Both the position numbers and the translations under genes were made by a program. 64,000 nt of DNA, from assembly GCA_963833585.1 (NCBI GenBank), contig CAWHYF010000001.1:248001-312000 (forward strand). Direction: 5' to 3'. This document shows, piece after piece, positions 9,548 to 17,926 of the stretch; positions within the stretch are counted from its first letter, which is position 1; every line of letters starts with the position of its first letter. A model generated the notes under the pieces. That model was not told the origin of the DNA and did no database searches. It worked only from the letters and a program-made list of their open reading frames with translations. The DNA is from Bog-756 sp963833585 (lineage in GTDB: Bacteria > Actinomycetota > Acidimicrobiia > Acidimicrobiales > RAAP-2).

Positions 9548-10627
9548 ATGGAGGCAGCGATCACCGACCGAGATCGGGCAACCCTGGTGAGGGCGGCCGT
9601 GGCCCGGATGGGCCGCGAGGAGATGAAAGCCGCCCTGGCTCGCACCAACGATCCCTCGTTCCCGGCACCCAAGGCGGTGGCCAACGCCCTCAACGCCCTT
9701 CGCAAGCACCGCGATCCGGCCGATGTGGTGACGCGACCGCAGTACCGGGCGGCGGTGCCCTACCTGGCGTCGGCGATGGCAGACGCCTGCCTGAGCCGGA
9801 CCATCGAGGCGCTCGGTGAGCACTCCGACGACCCCACCCGGGAACAGCTGGTCGAGGCCATCGAGGAGGTCCGAGGTTCGTTCTCCGACAGCACCATCGG
9901 GGTCATGCTGGCCTCGGTGGCCGGTGGCGGGATGCCGGCCTCCGACCTGTGCTTCCACGTGGCCACCGGCGACGAACGGTTCGGCTTGACCGACTGGGCG
10001 GAACAGGAGGAGCGCCCGTCCACGGGCAAGGCCCGCAGGCCGGTCGAACGCGCCGCCACCCCCGAGCAGCGAGAGGCCCGGCGGCTGAAGAAGCAGAAGG
10101 ATGCCGAGGACCGTCGGCGGAAGCTGGAGGCGGCCCGGAAGGCCGGGGAGCAGGTCCGACGGGCCCGGAAGGGACGGTCGGACCCCGGCGGAGCCGTTCC
10201 CGGGGCCGGTTCCGAAGAGACGGTGGCCGCCCGGCGAGAGGCGACGGTGACGCCCCGCCTGACCCGTCGGGCCTCCCTCACCCCGGCCGAGGAAGTGGAA
10301 TTCGACCGGCAGGACCCTTGGAGCTCGGCAGTGGTCTTCGCCTGGGTGCCGTTCGACTCCGTCGATCCGGACCACCCCGGGCTCGACGGGAAGTCCCGGC
10401 GCTGCGTGGTGGTGGCCGGGTCGTCTCAGGCCCTCCTGGTCCGGCCGGGCTACTCGGACGGGGGGGTGACCAGCCGGGACTGGAAGTCGGTGCCCCTCCG
10501 CCACTGGAAGCGGGCCGGATTCGACCAGCCCACCTGGATCGACAGCCAGACCCTGCGGGTGCCACGGCCGACCGACGGGGGACCGGTGGGGTGGCTGGAT
10601 CCCGAGGACTGGAACGCTCTCTGGTAG
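9548..10627 (+). CDS. Hypothetical protein with coiled-coil linker and possible MazF/PemK-like C-terminal domain
   Basis: A 359-residue cytoplasmic protein with three parts: an N-terminal helical region (1-150), a highly charged Lys/Arg/Glu segment (about 160-210) expected to form a coiled coil or basic linker, and a C-terminal globular region (about 250-359). In the last part, WVPFDSVDPDHPG, RRCVVVAGS and LLVRPGYS recall the beta-strand order of PemK/MazF-like domains (WVDFDP, RPALVVS, LVxPxTS). That resemblance is by eye and weak. An AGGGAG-type ribosome site precedes the ATG. No antitoxin-like gene is adjacent. Confidence 0.7.
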   Translation: MEAAITDRDRATLVRAAVARMGREEMKAALARTNDPSFPAPKAVANALNALRKHRDPADVVTRPQYRAAVPYLASAMADACLSRTIEALGEHSDDPTREQLVEAIEEVRGSFSDSTIGVMLASVAGGGMPASDLCFHVATGDERFGLTDWAEQEERPSTGKARRPVERAATPEQREARRLKKQKDAEDRRRKLEAARKAGEQVRRARKGRSDPGGAVPGAGSEETVAARREATVTPRLTRRASLTPAEEVEFDRQDPWSSAVVFAWVPFDSVDPDHPGLDGKSRRCVVVAGSSQALLVRPGYSDGGVTSRDWKSVPLRHWKRAGFDQPTWIDSQTLRVPRPTDGGPVGWLDPEDWNALW

Positions 10628-10696
10628 GTCAGGCACCACGGCGCGCCCGGCGTGCGGCGGCCCGCTCCGGCCAGGGGGCGGTGCCGTCCGAGTGCA

Positions 10697-10720
10697 TTGC
10701 ACCATGCAACCCAGTACAGT
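10697..10720 (+). promoter_or_regulatory. Inverted repeat and -10 box before the HxlR gene
   Basis: TTGCA-CCA-TGCAA (10697-10709) is a perfect 5-3-5 inverted repeat. It is followed by TACAGT (10715-10720), a good -10 hexamer seven bases before the ATG at 10728. The repeat would overlap the -10/-35 spacer, as expected for autorepression by the HxlR protein. Inference from position and symmetry. Confidence 0.5.
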
Positions 10721-10727
10721 TGGGAGC

Positions 10728-11219
10728 ATGCGTCGGAAGAGCTTCGAAGAGATGAACTGCTCGGTGGCCCAGACCCTCGAGGTGGTGGGCGAGTGGTGGA
10801 CCATGCTGATCATCCGGGACTGCTTCCTCGGCGTCACCCGGTTCGACGACTTCCACCAGCGCCTCGGGATCTCCCGAAACATCCTCACCGACCGGCTCGA
10901 CCACCTGGTGGAACGGGACGTGCTGGTCCGGGTCCCCTATCAGGAGCACCCGGTCCGGTACGACTACCGGCTCACCGACAAGGGCCGGGACCTCTGGTTG
11001 GTGCTGACGGCCCTGCGCCAGTGGGGTGACCGGTGGGAGGCGGCAGAGGGCCCCCCGGTGATCGTCGAGCACAAGGGATGCGGGCACCCGGCCACGGCGG
11101 TCCCGACCTGTTCGTCCTGCGGGGATCCGCTCGAGGCGCGGTCGGTCCGGGCTCTGGCCGGCCCGGGGTCGAAGAATCGCCCCGCCGACGAGATCCTTCC
11201 TCCGGTCCGCTCGGCCTGA
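10728..11219 (+). CDS. HxlR-family winged-helix transcriptional regulator
   Basis: A 163-residue regulator. An N-terminal Cys (EEMNCSVAQTLEVVG) precedes the HxlR winged helix, with WWTMLIIRDCFLG and the recognition region GISRNILTDRLDHLVERDVL. The C-terminal extension carries a CxxC pair (PTCSSCGDPLEARS) plus an upstream Cys/His (KGCGHP), a possible small zinc or redox site found in some longer HxlR proteins. The conserved N-terminal Cys is often a redox or electrophile sensor in this family. ATG 10728 matches the domain start and a -10 box seven bases upstream, so the transcript is probably leaderless. The next gene is catalase, but 200 bp with its own operator separates them. Confidence 0.9.
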   Translation: MRRKSFEEMNCSVAQTLEVVGEWWTMLIIRDCFLGVTRFDDFHQRLGISRNILTDRLDHLVERDVLVRVPYQEHPVRYDYRLTDKGRDLWLVLTALRQWGDRWEAAEGPPVIVEHKGCGHPATAVPTCSSCGDPLEARSVRALAGPGSKNRPADEILPPVRSA

Positions 11220-11352
11220 CCCGTCCACTCCGGCCGTCTCCCTCGCCGCGGGAGCCGCCGGGGTGCGGTCGGCGAACTGGCCGGGCAGGGTCGACGAGCC
11301 GATGCGCCATCCCAGCCACGCGCCGCGTCCAGGGCGGGCCGTTGACTCGTAG

Positions 11353-11375
11353 TTAGATACATTCTAAGATTAGAA
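11353..11375 (+). promoter_or_regulatory. Fur/PerR-like operator upstream of catalase
   Basis: Two overlapping AT-rich inverted repeats stand out in GC-rich surroundings. TTAGATACATTCTAA (11353-11367) fits the 7-1-7 layout of PerR/Fur boxes, and TTCTAA-GA-TTAGAA (11362-11375) is a perfect 6-2-6 palindrome. They lie 45-67 bp before the catalase start, and a Fur-family gene follows catalase directly. Autoregulation of katA-fur by peroxide or iron is the natural reading. Confidence 0.7.
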
Positions 11376-11419
11376 CGGTTCCGATCAGGGACCCACGACA
11401 CGCCATCATGGAGGTTCCC

Positions 11420-12883
11420 ATGCCCAAGCCCGTATTGACCACCGAGTCCGGGGCGCCGGTCGTCGACAACCAGCACAGCCAGACGGCGGGTCCGGCCGGG
11501 CCGGTGCTCCTCCAGGACCAGCACCTGCTGGAGAAGCTGGCCCGCTTCAACCGTGAGCGCATCCCCGAGCGTGTGGTCCACGCCAACGGATCGGCGGCCC
11601 ACGGCACCTTCGTGGTCACCCGGGACGTGAGCGCCTGGACGCGGGCCGCCTTCCTTGGCGAGGTGGGAAAGCAGACCGAGACCTTCCTCCGGTTCTCGAC
11701 CGTGGCCGGTGGCCGGGGCTCAGCCGACGCGGTGCGCGACCCCCGGGGCTTCGCCCTGAAGTTCTACACGGAGGACGGCAATTACGATCTGGTGGGCAAC
11801 AACACTCCGATCTTCTTCATCCGGGACCCGCTCAAGTTCCCGGATTTCATCCACTCCCAGAAGCCCGATCCGTACACCAACCATCAGGAGCCCGACAACG
11901 TCTGGGACTTCTTCTCCCATTCGCCCGAGGCCACCCACATGTTCACCTGGCTCTTCGGCGACCGTGGCATCCCCGCCACCTACCGGCACATGGACGGCTT
12001 CAGTTCCCACACCTACCAGTGGGTGAACGCGGCCGGGGACCCCGTGTGGGTCAAGGTCCACTTCAAGACCGACCAGGGCATCAGGACCCTCGACACGTCG
12101 GAGGCGGCCGAACTGGCCGGGCTCAATCCGGACAGCCATCAGCTGGACCTGGTGGAGGCCATCGACCGGGGGGAGTTCCCGTCCTGGACGATGAGCGTGC
12201 AGATCATGACCCCGGAGCAGGCGGCCGCCTCCCCGGTCAACCCGTTCGACCTGACCAAGGTGTGGTCACAGAAGGTGTATCCACGGCACGAGGTGGGCCG
12301 CCTCACCCTCAACCGCAACCCGGACAACTACTTCGGCGATGTCGAGCAGTCGGGGTTCGACCCGGGCAACTTCGTGCCGGGTATCGGCCCGTCGCCGGAC
12401 AAGATGCTCCAGGGGCGGCTGTTCGCCTACGGCGACGCCCACCGGTACCGCCTCGGCATCAACCACACCCAGCTGCCGGTCAACGCCCCCCACGCCACCG
12501 AGGCCCACAACTACGGGCGGGACGGCCTCATGGCGGGACAGGGCAACGGCGGCCGGGCCAAGAACTATGAGCCCAACAGCTACGACGGGCCGGTCGAGAC
12601 CAACCGGCCCTATGCCTCGTCGCTGGACCTGTCCGGCGCCACCGGCACCTACGAGTGGGACGCCAGGGACACCGACGATTTCGCCCAGGCCGGTGACCTC
12701 TACCGGTTGCAGCCGCCCGAGGCACAGGCCCGGCTGGTGGACAACATCGCCGGCGGGTTGGGGGCGGTGTCGTCCGGTCCCGTTGGTGACGGGATCGTGG
12801 AGCGGAGCATCGCCCATTTCCGGTCCGCCGACCCCGAGTTCGGCGAGCGCATCGTCCAGGGGGTCAAGGAACGGCGGGGCTGA
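11420..12883 (+). CDS. katA: Monofunctional haem catalase (small subunit)
   Basis: A 487-residue catalase that dismutates hydrogen peroxide, with the length of clade 3 small-subunit enzymes. The distal His is residue 54 in RVVHANGSAAHG, the Asn in GNNTPIFFIRDP completes the distal site, and the proximal haem Tyr is in LFAYGDAHRYRLG. ATG 11420 is chosen because GGAGG sits five bases before it; an ATG twelve bases upstream overlaps that site. Expression is probably controlled by the Fur/PerR-like palindromes at 11353-11375. The Fur-family gene begins two bases after the stop, so both are co-transcribed and the regulator probably senses the same peroxide signal. Confidence 0.97.
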   Translation: MPKPVLTTESGAPVVDNQHSQTAGPAGPVLLQDQHLLEKLARFNRERIPERVVHANGSAAHGTFVVTRDVSAWTRAAFLGEVGKQTETFLRFSTVAGGRGSADAVRDPRGFALKFYTEDGNYDLVGNNTPIFFIRDPLKFPDFIHSQKPDPYTNHQEPDNVWDFFSHSPEATHMFTWLFGDRGIPATYRHMDGFSSHTYQWVNAAGDPVWVKVHFKTDQGIRTLDTSEAAELAGLNPDSHQLDLVEAIDRGEFPSWTMSVQIMTPEQAAASPVNPFDLTKVWSQKVYPRHEVGRLTLNRNPDNYFGDVEQSGFDPGNFVPGIGPSPDKMLQGRLFAYGDAHRYRLGINHTQLPVNAPHATEAHNYGRDGLMAGQGNGGRAKNYEPNSYDGPVETNRPYASSLDLSGATGTYEWDARDTDDFAQAGDLYRLQPPEAQARLVDNIAGGLGAVSSGPVGDGIVERSIAHFRSADPEFGERIVQGVKERRG

Positions 12884-12884
12884 C

Positions 12885-13316
12885 GTGGTGGCCGCGTCGA
12901 CAGCCTTACCGGAACGCCTCGAGGCCCGCGGCTGGCGAATAACCCCCCAACGGCGGGCCGTGATCACCGCCCTGCACGGTGACCACGTGCACCTGAGTGC
13001 CGACCAGGTGCTGGCCGGGGCGCGCCGGGTGTTGCCCGAGGTCAGCCTGGCCACGGTCTACAACACGCTCAACGAGCTGGTGTCCATCGGGGAGATCAGC
13101 GAGATCCGTCTGTCCGACGGCACCGCCCGGTACGACCCGAAGGTCGGTCCCGACCACCACCATCTGGTGTGCGACGGATGCGGGCTGACCTTCGATGTCG
13201 AACCCCGGGGGGTGTCCGGGCTGTCCCTCCCGCCGGTGCAGCGCTTCGGGATGACGGTCGACTCCGTCGAGGTGGTGTTCCGCGGGCGCTGCAGCAACTG
13301 CGCCGAGCACGGCTGA
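12885..13316 (+). CDS. Fur-family metal/peroxide-responsive repressor (PerR/CatR-like)
   Basis: A 143-residue Fur-family protein. The winged helix (RGWRITPQRRAVITAL, SLATVYNTLNELV) is followed by the metal-binding region PDHHHLVCDGCG and a C-terminal CSNC pair, giving the usual CxxC...CxxC structural zinc set. Its place directly after catalase with only one base between stop and GTG, and the palindromic operator before catalase, suggest a PerR/CatR role rather than global iron control. Two adjacent GTG codons (12885, 12888) could start it; no strong ribosome site is seen, so translation may be coupled to katA. Confidence 0.92.
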   Translation: MVAASTALPERLEARGWRITPQRRAVITALHGDHVHLSADQVLAGARRVLPEVSLATVYNTLNELVSIGEISEIRLSDGTARYDPKVGPDHHHLVCDGCGLTFDVEPRGVSGLSLPPVQRFGMTVDSVEVVFRGRCSNCAEHG

Positions 13317-13329
13317 ACCGACGACCGGG

Positions 13330-13354
13330 CCCCCGCGGGTGGTCGGCCCGGGGG
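13330..13354. terminator. Possible hairpin between convergent fur and ftsH-like genes
   Basis: CCCCCG (13330-13335) can pair with CGGGGG (13349-13354) across a 13-base loop, inside the 40-bp gap between two convergent stops. There is no T-run on either side, so this is only a weak candidate for a bidirectional terminator. Confidence 0.25.
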
Positions 13355-13356
13355 AG

Positions 13357-15273
13357 TCAGGCCAGGTGGGAGCCCTCAGCCGCCCGCGGGCGATCCACGG
13401 ACCCGGTCCCGAACGCCGCGGGCCGGGTGTTGCGGATCACTTCGAGGATGTCGTCCCCGATCAGCTCCTCGTGGTCCAAGAGGGCGTCCCGGAGGGCCTC
13501 CACCACGTTCCGGTGCTCCTCGAGCATCCGGGTGACCGCGTCCTTGGACGCGGCCAGCAGCGATTCGACCTCTTCCCGGCCGCCGTCGTTGGCCAGCACC
13601 TTGGACACGATCCCCCCGGCCGGGTACTCCATGGCCGCCGACGAGATGAGGGTGGTGCCCATGCCCAGCTGTCCCACCATCTGGCAGGCATTCTGCGTGG
13701 CGGCCTGGAGGTCACCGGCCACGCCGGTAGAGGCCTCGCCGAAGAACAGCTCCTCGGCCACCATGCCACCGAAGGCGATGTCGATGAGCGCCCGGACCTC
13801 CGTCTTGGTCTTGGTGAAGCGCTCCTCCTCTTCGGAGTGGCTGAGCAGCCCGAGGGCGTCCCGGCGCTTGATGATCGTGAGTACCTCGAGCTTGCGACCT
13901 TTGCCCACCAGCCAGGCCACCGTGGCGTGGCCGGCCTCGTGGGTGGCGATGGTCCGCCGTTCGGCCTCGGTGTACTCGACCGGCTGGGCCAGACCGATCT
14001 CCTCGGTCATCTTGGCGTGCTGGAGGTCGTTCCACGAGAAGCGGGTGGCACCGCGGCGGAGGGCCCACACCAGGGACTCGTCCATCAGGTGCTCGATCAT
14101 CACCGGGGAGTAGCCGGCGGTGAGGGCGGCCAGCGTCTCCCGACGGGCCGGATCGTCCAGCTCCACCTCGTGGGTCTTCTTGTCCAGGTAGTAGTCGATG
14201 ATGTCCCGCCGTCCCGCCCGCCCGGGCAGGCCGAAGTAGATGTTGCGGTCGAACCGCCCGGGCCGCAGCAGCGCCGGGTCGAGGTCGCTGGCCCGGTTGG
14301 TGGCCCCGATGACCAGGATGTTGGCCGGCACGTGACGCGGCTTGTCCAGCCGACGGTGGGCCGGCAGCCAGGAGTTGATCCCGTCGATGAACCAACCCTT
14401 GGCCCGCAGCGACATCGGGGTCTGCTCGAAGGACTGCAGCTGGATGAGCAGCTCGTTGACCACCCCCGGGATGCCCTCCCCGTGCCGCTGGCCCATGCCG
14501 CGGGCACCGCCGATGGCGTCGAGTTCCTCGATGAAGCCGATGGCGCCGCCCTCCCGCCTGGCGTGCTTGCGCAGGGCCTTGAAGTAGGAGCGGATCTTGC
14601 GGTTGGTCTGGCCGTAGAACATGGACTGAAAGGCCGAGGACGAGACGAACAGGAACGGCACGCCGGCCTCGGCGGCCATGGCCTTGGCCATGTAGGTCTT
14701 TCCCGTCCCCGGCGGGCCCTCGAACAGGATGGCCTTTCGGGGTGAGCCGCCCATCTGCTCGGCGAAGGTGCGGTGGGCGAGGAACAGGTTGAGGGTCTTG
14801 GTGACTTCTTCGACCAGCCCCTCCGAGCCCCGCACGTCGTCGAAGCTCATGGTCAGCTCGTCAGGTCGGTAGAGGATGTGGGGTGAGCGCCCCGCACCCA
14901 GCAACGGGATGACCATGACCAGGATCAGGACGGTGATCAGGGCGATGGCCGGCAGCATGGGCTGCAGGGAGGCAGGGAAGTGGGGCATCGGGAGGGACGC
15001 CCCCGGGTCCAGTACGTCCCGCAGGACGAGGAGCATGGCGACCGGGGCCAGGACCACGGCGACCCGCCGGAGTCGGGTGCCGCGCGAGCGCTCCCGGTGC
15101 GCCCCCACGTCGGTGGTGGCGATGGCGGCCACGCCGCTCTCGTGGAGGGACAGCCGGTTACCCGTCGGTTCGGCCGGGATGTCCGTCGTCGGGCCGGGGC
15201 CGGAATCAGTGTCGCCCCCGCCCGCACCGGGCACGGGGCCTGTCGTCGGATCCAGTGATTCCTGGTTCTCCAT
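13357..15273 (-). CDS. Divergent FtsH-like membrane AAA+ metalloprotease
   Basis: A 638-residue protein of FtsH layout. Two N-terminal membrane segments (about 71-88 and 105-127) are followed by an AAA+ domain with Walker A GPPGTGKT (Lys192), Walker B FIEELD (248-253) and the Arg-finger region ATNRASDLDPALLRPGRFD (324-342). A zinc protease domain follows, with HEAGH (445-449) and a likely third ligand Asp521. It differs from housekeeping FtsH: Walker B has EE in place of DE, the pore loop reads MFYG, and about 25-40 extra residues sit between Walker B and the Arg-finger. The Lys and both protease His are intact, so it should be active. A GGAGG site precedes the ATG. A second, canonical FtsH probably exists elsewhere. 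Confidence 0.88.
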   Translation of the reverse strand: MENQESLDPTTGPVPGAGGGDTDSGPGPTTDIPAEPTGNRLSLHESGVAAIATTDVGAHRERSRGTRLRRVAVVLAPVAMLLVLRDVLDPGASLPMPHFPASLQPMLPAIALITVLILVMVIPLLGAGRSPHILYRPDELTMSFDDVRGSEGLVEEVTKTLNLFLAHRTFAEQMGGSPRKAILFEGPPGTGKTYMAKAMAAEAGVPFLFVSSSAFQSMFYGQTNRKIRSYFKALRKHARREGGAIGFIEELDAIGGARGMGQRHGEGIPGVVNELLIQLQSFEQTPMSLRAKGWFIDGINSWLPAHRRLDKPRHVPANILVIGATNRASDLDPALLRPGRFDRNIYFGLPGRAGRRDIIDYYLDKKTHEVELDDPARRETLAALTAGYSPVMIEHLMDESLVWALRRGATRFSWNDLQHAKMTEEIGLAQPVEYTEAERRTIATHEAGHATVAWLVGKGRKLEVLTIIKRRDALGLLSHSEEEERFTKTKTEVRALIDIAFGGMVAEELFFGEASTGVAGDLQAATQNACQMVGQLGMGTTLISSAAMEYPAGGIVSKVLANDGGREEVESLLAASKDAVTRMLEEHRNVVEALRDALLDHEELIGDDILEVIRNTRPAAFGTGSVDRPRAAEGSHLA

Positions 15274-15520
15274 GGCCTGCCTCCAGTTGGACCCAGCGGG
15301 AGGCCCTCCGGTCGCCCGCTCTGTTCCGGCTCGACCGAGTTGCCCCCCGTCGACGAGGACCCTCGCCGAACGGCGGGTTCGGTGGGGTCACGGCTGAACC
15401 TATACCGCGCCGCACGGGGACGGAGCTGATCGCGACCAAAGAAATGCGGAGGGTGTGCGGATGCCCTCGGGGAGTGACTTCAGGACCGGACAGGAGGGCA
15501 AGTGCCGGTGACGGAGGCGG

Positions 15521-16381
15521 TCAGCCGCGTGAGGTTGGGACCGGGAACTCACGCACCTCGAAGTCGGAGGTGACCGTGGGGCAGAGCGACCCGTCGACCA
15601 GTGAGCACGACTCTTCGGCGATGTCGACCGGGGATCCGTTGGTCACCGCCGGCTGCACCTGGGGGAAGATGACCACCCCGGTCACCGGGTGGTTGCCACC
15701 GGATCCCTCGAGGGAGCCGGTCACGCCGCTCGGGTCGGTGACCGAGGCCAGGTCGGGGGTGGGCATGGCACTCTGTTCGCCGGGGGGCGGTGATCCGCTG
15801 CAACCGGCCTCCTGTTGCTGCCACTGCGGGATGGAGAAGAAGGGGCAGACGGCCGAGATCCCCGAAGGACGGCCGGTGGTGTCGAAGGTGGCAAAGACGC
15901 CCTCGGAGCCCGCCTCGACCGGTGCGTCGGAGGCCGGGACGGGCGTGTTGGACGGAAAGACCACCAGGCCGGTCGTCCCGGTCGTGGGTGACCACACGGC
16001 GCAGCTCCAGCCGCTGGGTCCGAGCAGCGTGTGAACTCCGTCGGTGTAGAACGACACCTTGCCGACCAGGGCGGTGGGGATGGGGGCCAGCAGGACGCTG
16101 GGCTTCCATCCCTCGGTGGGCAGCACGACGCCGAAGCTGTTGGCGCAGCCGGCCACCGGGAAGGCCACCGCCACCTCTCCCGAGAGCGGTGGAGTGACGG
16201 CGGCCGGCACCGGGCCCGCACCGACCGGATCCTGGGTGGTCGACGTGGACCCCACGATGGCCGACAAGGACGAGCCGCAGGCCGACAGGCTGATCCCCAC
16301 CGCCATCAGTCCGGTGAAGAGGGTGAGACCGGCCCAAGTGGGTCGTCGGGTGTGACGGAGGTGGGCGTTCGGGTGGTTCAC
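15521..16381 (-). CDS. Putative secreted lipoprotein, function unknown
   Basis: From the GTG at 16381 this gives 286 residues with a basic leader, a hydrophobic stretch (WAGLTLFTGLMAVGIS) and a lipobox LSACG, so the mature protein should be lipid-anchored outside the membrane. The mature part is rich in Ser, Thr, Pro and Gly. It has several Cys (GCANS, WSCAVW, VCPFF, AGCSG, ESCSL, SLCPT) that could form disulphides. I recognise no domain. A longer in-frame opening reaches 16558 but is unlike a signal peptide. The gaps on both sides (about 245 and 237 bp) show no further gene. Confidence 0.7.
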   Translation of the reverse strand: MNHPNAHLRHTRRPTWAGLTLFTGLMAVGISLSACGSSLSAIVGSTSTTQDPVGAGPVPAAVTPPLSGEVAVAFPVAGCANSFGVVLPTEGWKPSVLLAPIPTALVGKVSFYTDGVHTLLGPSGWSCAVWSPTTGTTGLVVFPSNTPVPASDAPVEAGSEGVFATFDTTGRPSGISAVCPFFSIPQWQQQEAGCSGSPPPGEQSAMPTPDLASVTDPSGVTGSLEGSGGNHPVTGVVIFPQVQPAVTNGSPVDIAEESCSLVDGSLCPTVTSDFEVREFPVPTSRG

Positions 16382-16618
16382 TGGTCCAGACGTTAAGTCA
16401 CCGGCGGCCGCGGATCGCGTCTTGTCGGCGGCTCGGGCGTTCGGGGGCGGCGGCTGCCGGGCCTCCCACCCCCGCGTCCCGGGCCTCCCTGCCCCTGCGT
16501 CGCGGCCCGGCACGACCCCCTCCCCCCGGTGTGCGCGGCCGGCCAGGCCGAGGAGCACGAAGCGGACTACCGCGGCTCGTCGTCCGAACGTCGAGCCACC
16601 ACCGCACCGGGGGAGCCG

Positions 16619-17590
16619 CTACGGCACCAGAGGAGACTCGTTCACGCGGGTCAGCTTCTCCGGGTTGCGCACGACGCGGATGGTCACCACCCGGTCGTCC
16701 ACCACTTCGAAGGCCGTCACCATGTCGACGGTCCCGTCCAGGGACACCACCGATCCGACGTCACCGTTGATGGTGGCCCGCCGTGCGGAGAGCCGGCCGG
16801 CGTAGCGCCTGGTCAAATTGACCAGTAGGCGGCCCACCCGATCGGCGCCGACCACCGGGCGTCGCGCCGCCCGGGTCGACGCACCGCCGTCGGTGATGCA
16901 GACCACCCCGGGGGCCAGGCACCGCAGGGCCACCTCCACGTCTCCGAGGGCCACCGCCGTCATCAGCCGATCGACGACGGCCCGGTCCGCCGACCGGTCG
17001 GTCCGGGTCTTGCCCCCCGCTCTCTCGGCGGTCGACCGGGGGCCGGTACCAGCCGATCCCGACGGGCCCGATCGCTGCCCTCCGGTTCCCGGCCGGACCC
17101 GCCGTCGGGCCCGGCTGGCGATCTGACGGCAGGCGGCCTGCGACTTGCCGACGGTGACGGCGATCTCGGCGAAGGGTACGGCGAACACGTCGGCGAGGAG
17201 GAAGACGGCCCGCTCCACCGGCTCGAGCTGGTCCAACACGGTGAGGAACCCGAGCCGGAGCGACTCGGCCACCTCGGCGGCCTCCGCCGGCCCGGCCTCG
17301 GCCACCAGGGGTTCGGGGAGCCACGGGCCCACATAGGCCTCACGTCTCCGCCGCGCCTTCCGAAGGTGATCGAGGGCGATCCGGGTGGTGACCGTGGTGA
17401 GCCAGGCCTCGGGACGTTCGACCGCTCCGGGACGCCGGGACTGCCAGCGGAGCCAGGTGTCCTGGACCACGTCCTCGGCGTCGGAGACCGTGCCCAGCAT
17501 CCGGTAGGCCAGTCCGGTGAGTCGGGGTCGCTCGGCCTCGAAGAGTTCGTCCGGCGTCGGCCGGCAGCCACCGGGCGGGTCGGTGATCAT
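16619..17590 (-). CDS. ECF41-type RNA polymerase sigma factor (SigJ-like)
   Basis: A 323-residue ECF sigma factor. Region 2 (GLAYRMLGTVSDAEDVVQDTWLRW) is followed by the ECF41 signature WLPEP (90-94), region 4 (DQLEPVERAVFLLADVF, EIAVTVGKSQAACRQI), and a SnoaL-like C-terminal domain (about 205-323). The latter ends with NPEKL (309-313), close to the ECF41 NPDKL motif; the usual DGGGK motif is degenerate here (TDGGAST). In ECF41 proteins the C-terminal domain modulates activity in place of an anti-sigma factor. The usual partner gene (carboxymuconolactone decarboxylase, oxidoreductase or epimerase) is not adjacent. The start overlaps the stop of a small upstream reading frame (ATGA). A CATAGT hexamer six bases before the ATG may be a leaderless -10. 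Confidence 0.93.
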   Translation of the reverse strand: MITDPPGGCRPTPDELFEAERPRLTGLAYRMLGTVSDAEDVVQDTWLRWQSRRPGAVERPEAWLTTVTTRIALDHLRKARRRREAYVGPWLPEPLVAEAGPAEAAEVAESLRLGFLTVLDQLEPVERAVFLLADVFAVPFAEIAVTVGKSQAACRQIASRARRRVRPGTGGQRSGPSGSAGTGPRSTAERAGGKTRTDRSADRAVVDRLMTAVALGDVEVALRCLAPGVVCITDGGASTRAARRPVVGADRVGRLLVNLTRRYAGRLSARRATINGDVGSVVSLDGTVDMVTAFEVVDDRVVTIRVVRNPEKLTRVNESPLVP

Positions 17591-17778
17591 CCCACCACTA
17601 TGGAGGATCTCGGACGGACGAGCCCGGCCTGCCACCAGCCGACGTGCCCGCCGGCCAGGGAGGCACCGACGGGGGTCCCCCTCCGTGCCACCTGCTCGGC
17701 CAGGGATCCGCAAGGCACGTGGGTGTCCTCGGTACCGGGCCGGATCCCGACCACGATCTCACCAGCATCCGTGGTCAT
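17587..17778 (-). CDS. Small hypothetical protein overlapping the sigma factor start
   Basis: Sixty-three codons from ATG 17778 end in a TGA that overlaps the sigma factor ATG (ATGA), an arrangement typical of coupled genes. The product (MTTDAGEIVVGIRPGTEDTH...) matches nothing I know and has no membrane segment. The overlap is the main support; it may instead be chance or a remnant of a longer gene. Confidence 0.3.
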   Translation of the reverse strand: MTTDAGEIVVGIRPGTEDTHVPCGSLAEQVARRGTPVGASLAGGHVGWWQAGLVRPRSSIVVG

Positions 17779-17926
17779 ACCAATCTGACGCCGGTGGACC
17801 CCACGGTGTGACACGTCCGCTCCGGCCAGCTACGCCCGGAGGCGATCTGCCGCCACCTGCTTGCTGTCCCGCTGCCCACCGGCCCGACGCCGGAGCGGAC
17901 GACGCCGAGCGCGGGGACGGCAGGGC

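Noticed and set aside
12620..12660. SGATGT in catalase as a possible ApbE flavinylation site
   Set aside because: It fits the short consensus by chance, but catalase is a cytoplasmic haem enzyme with no FMN-binding domain.
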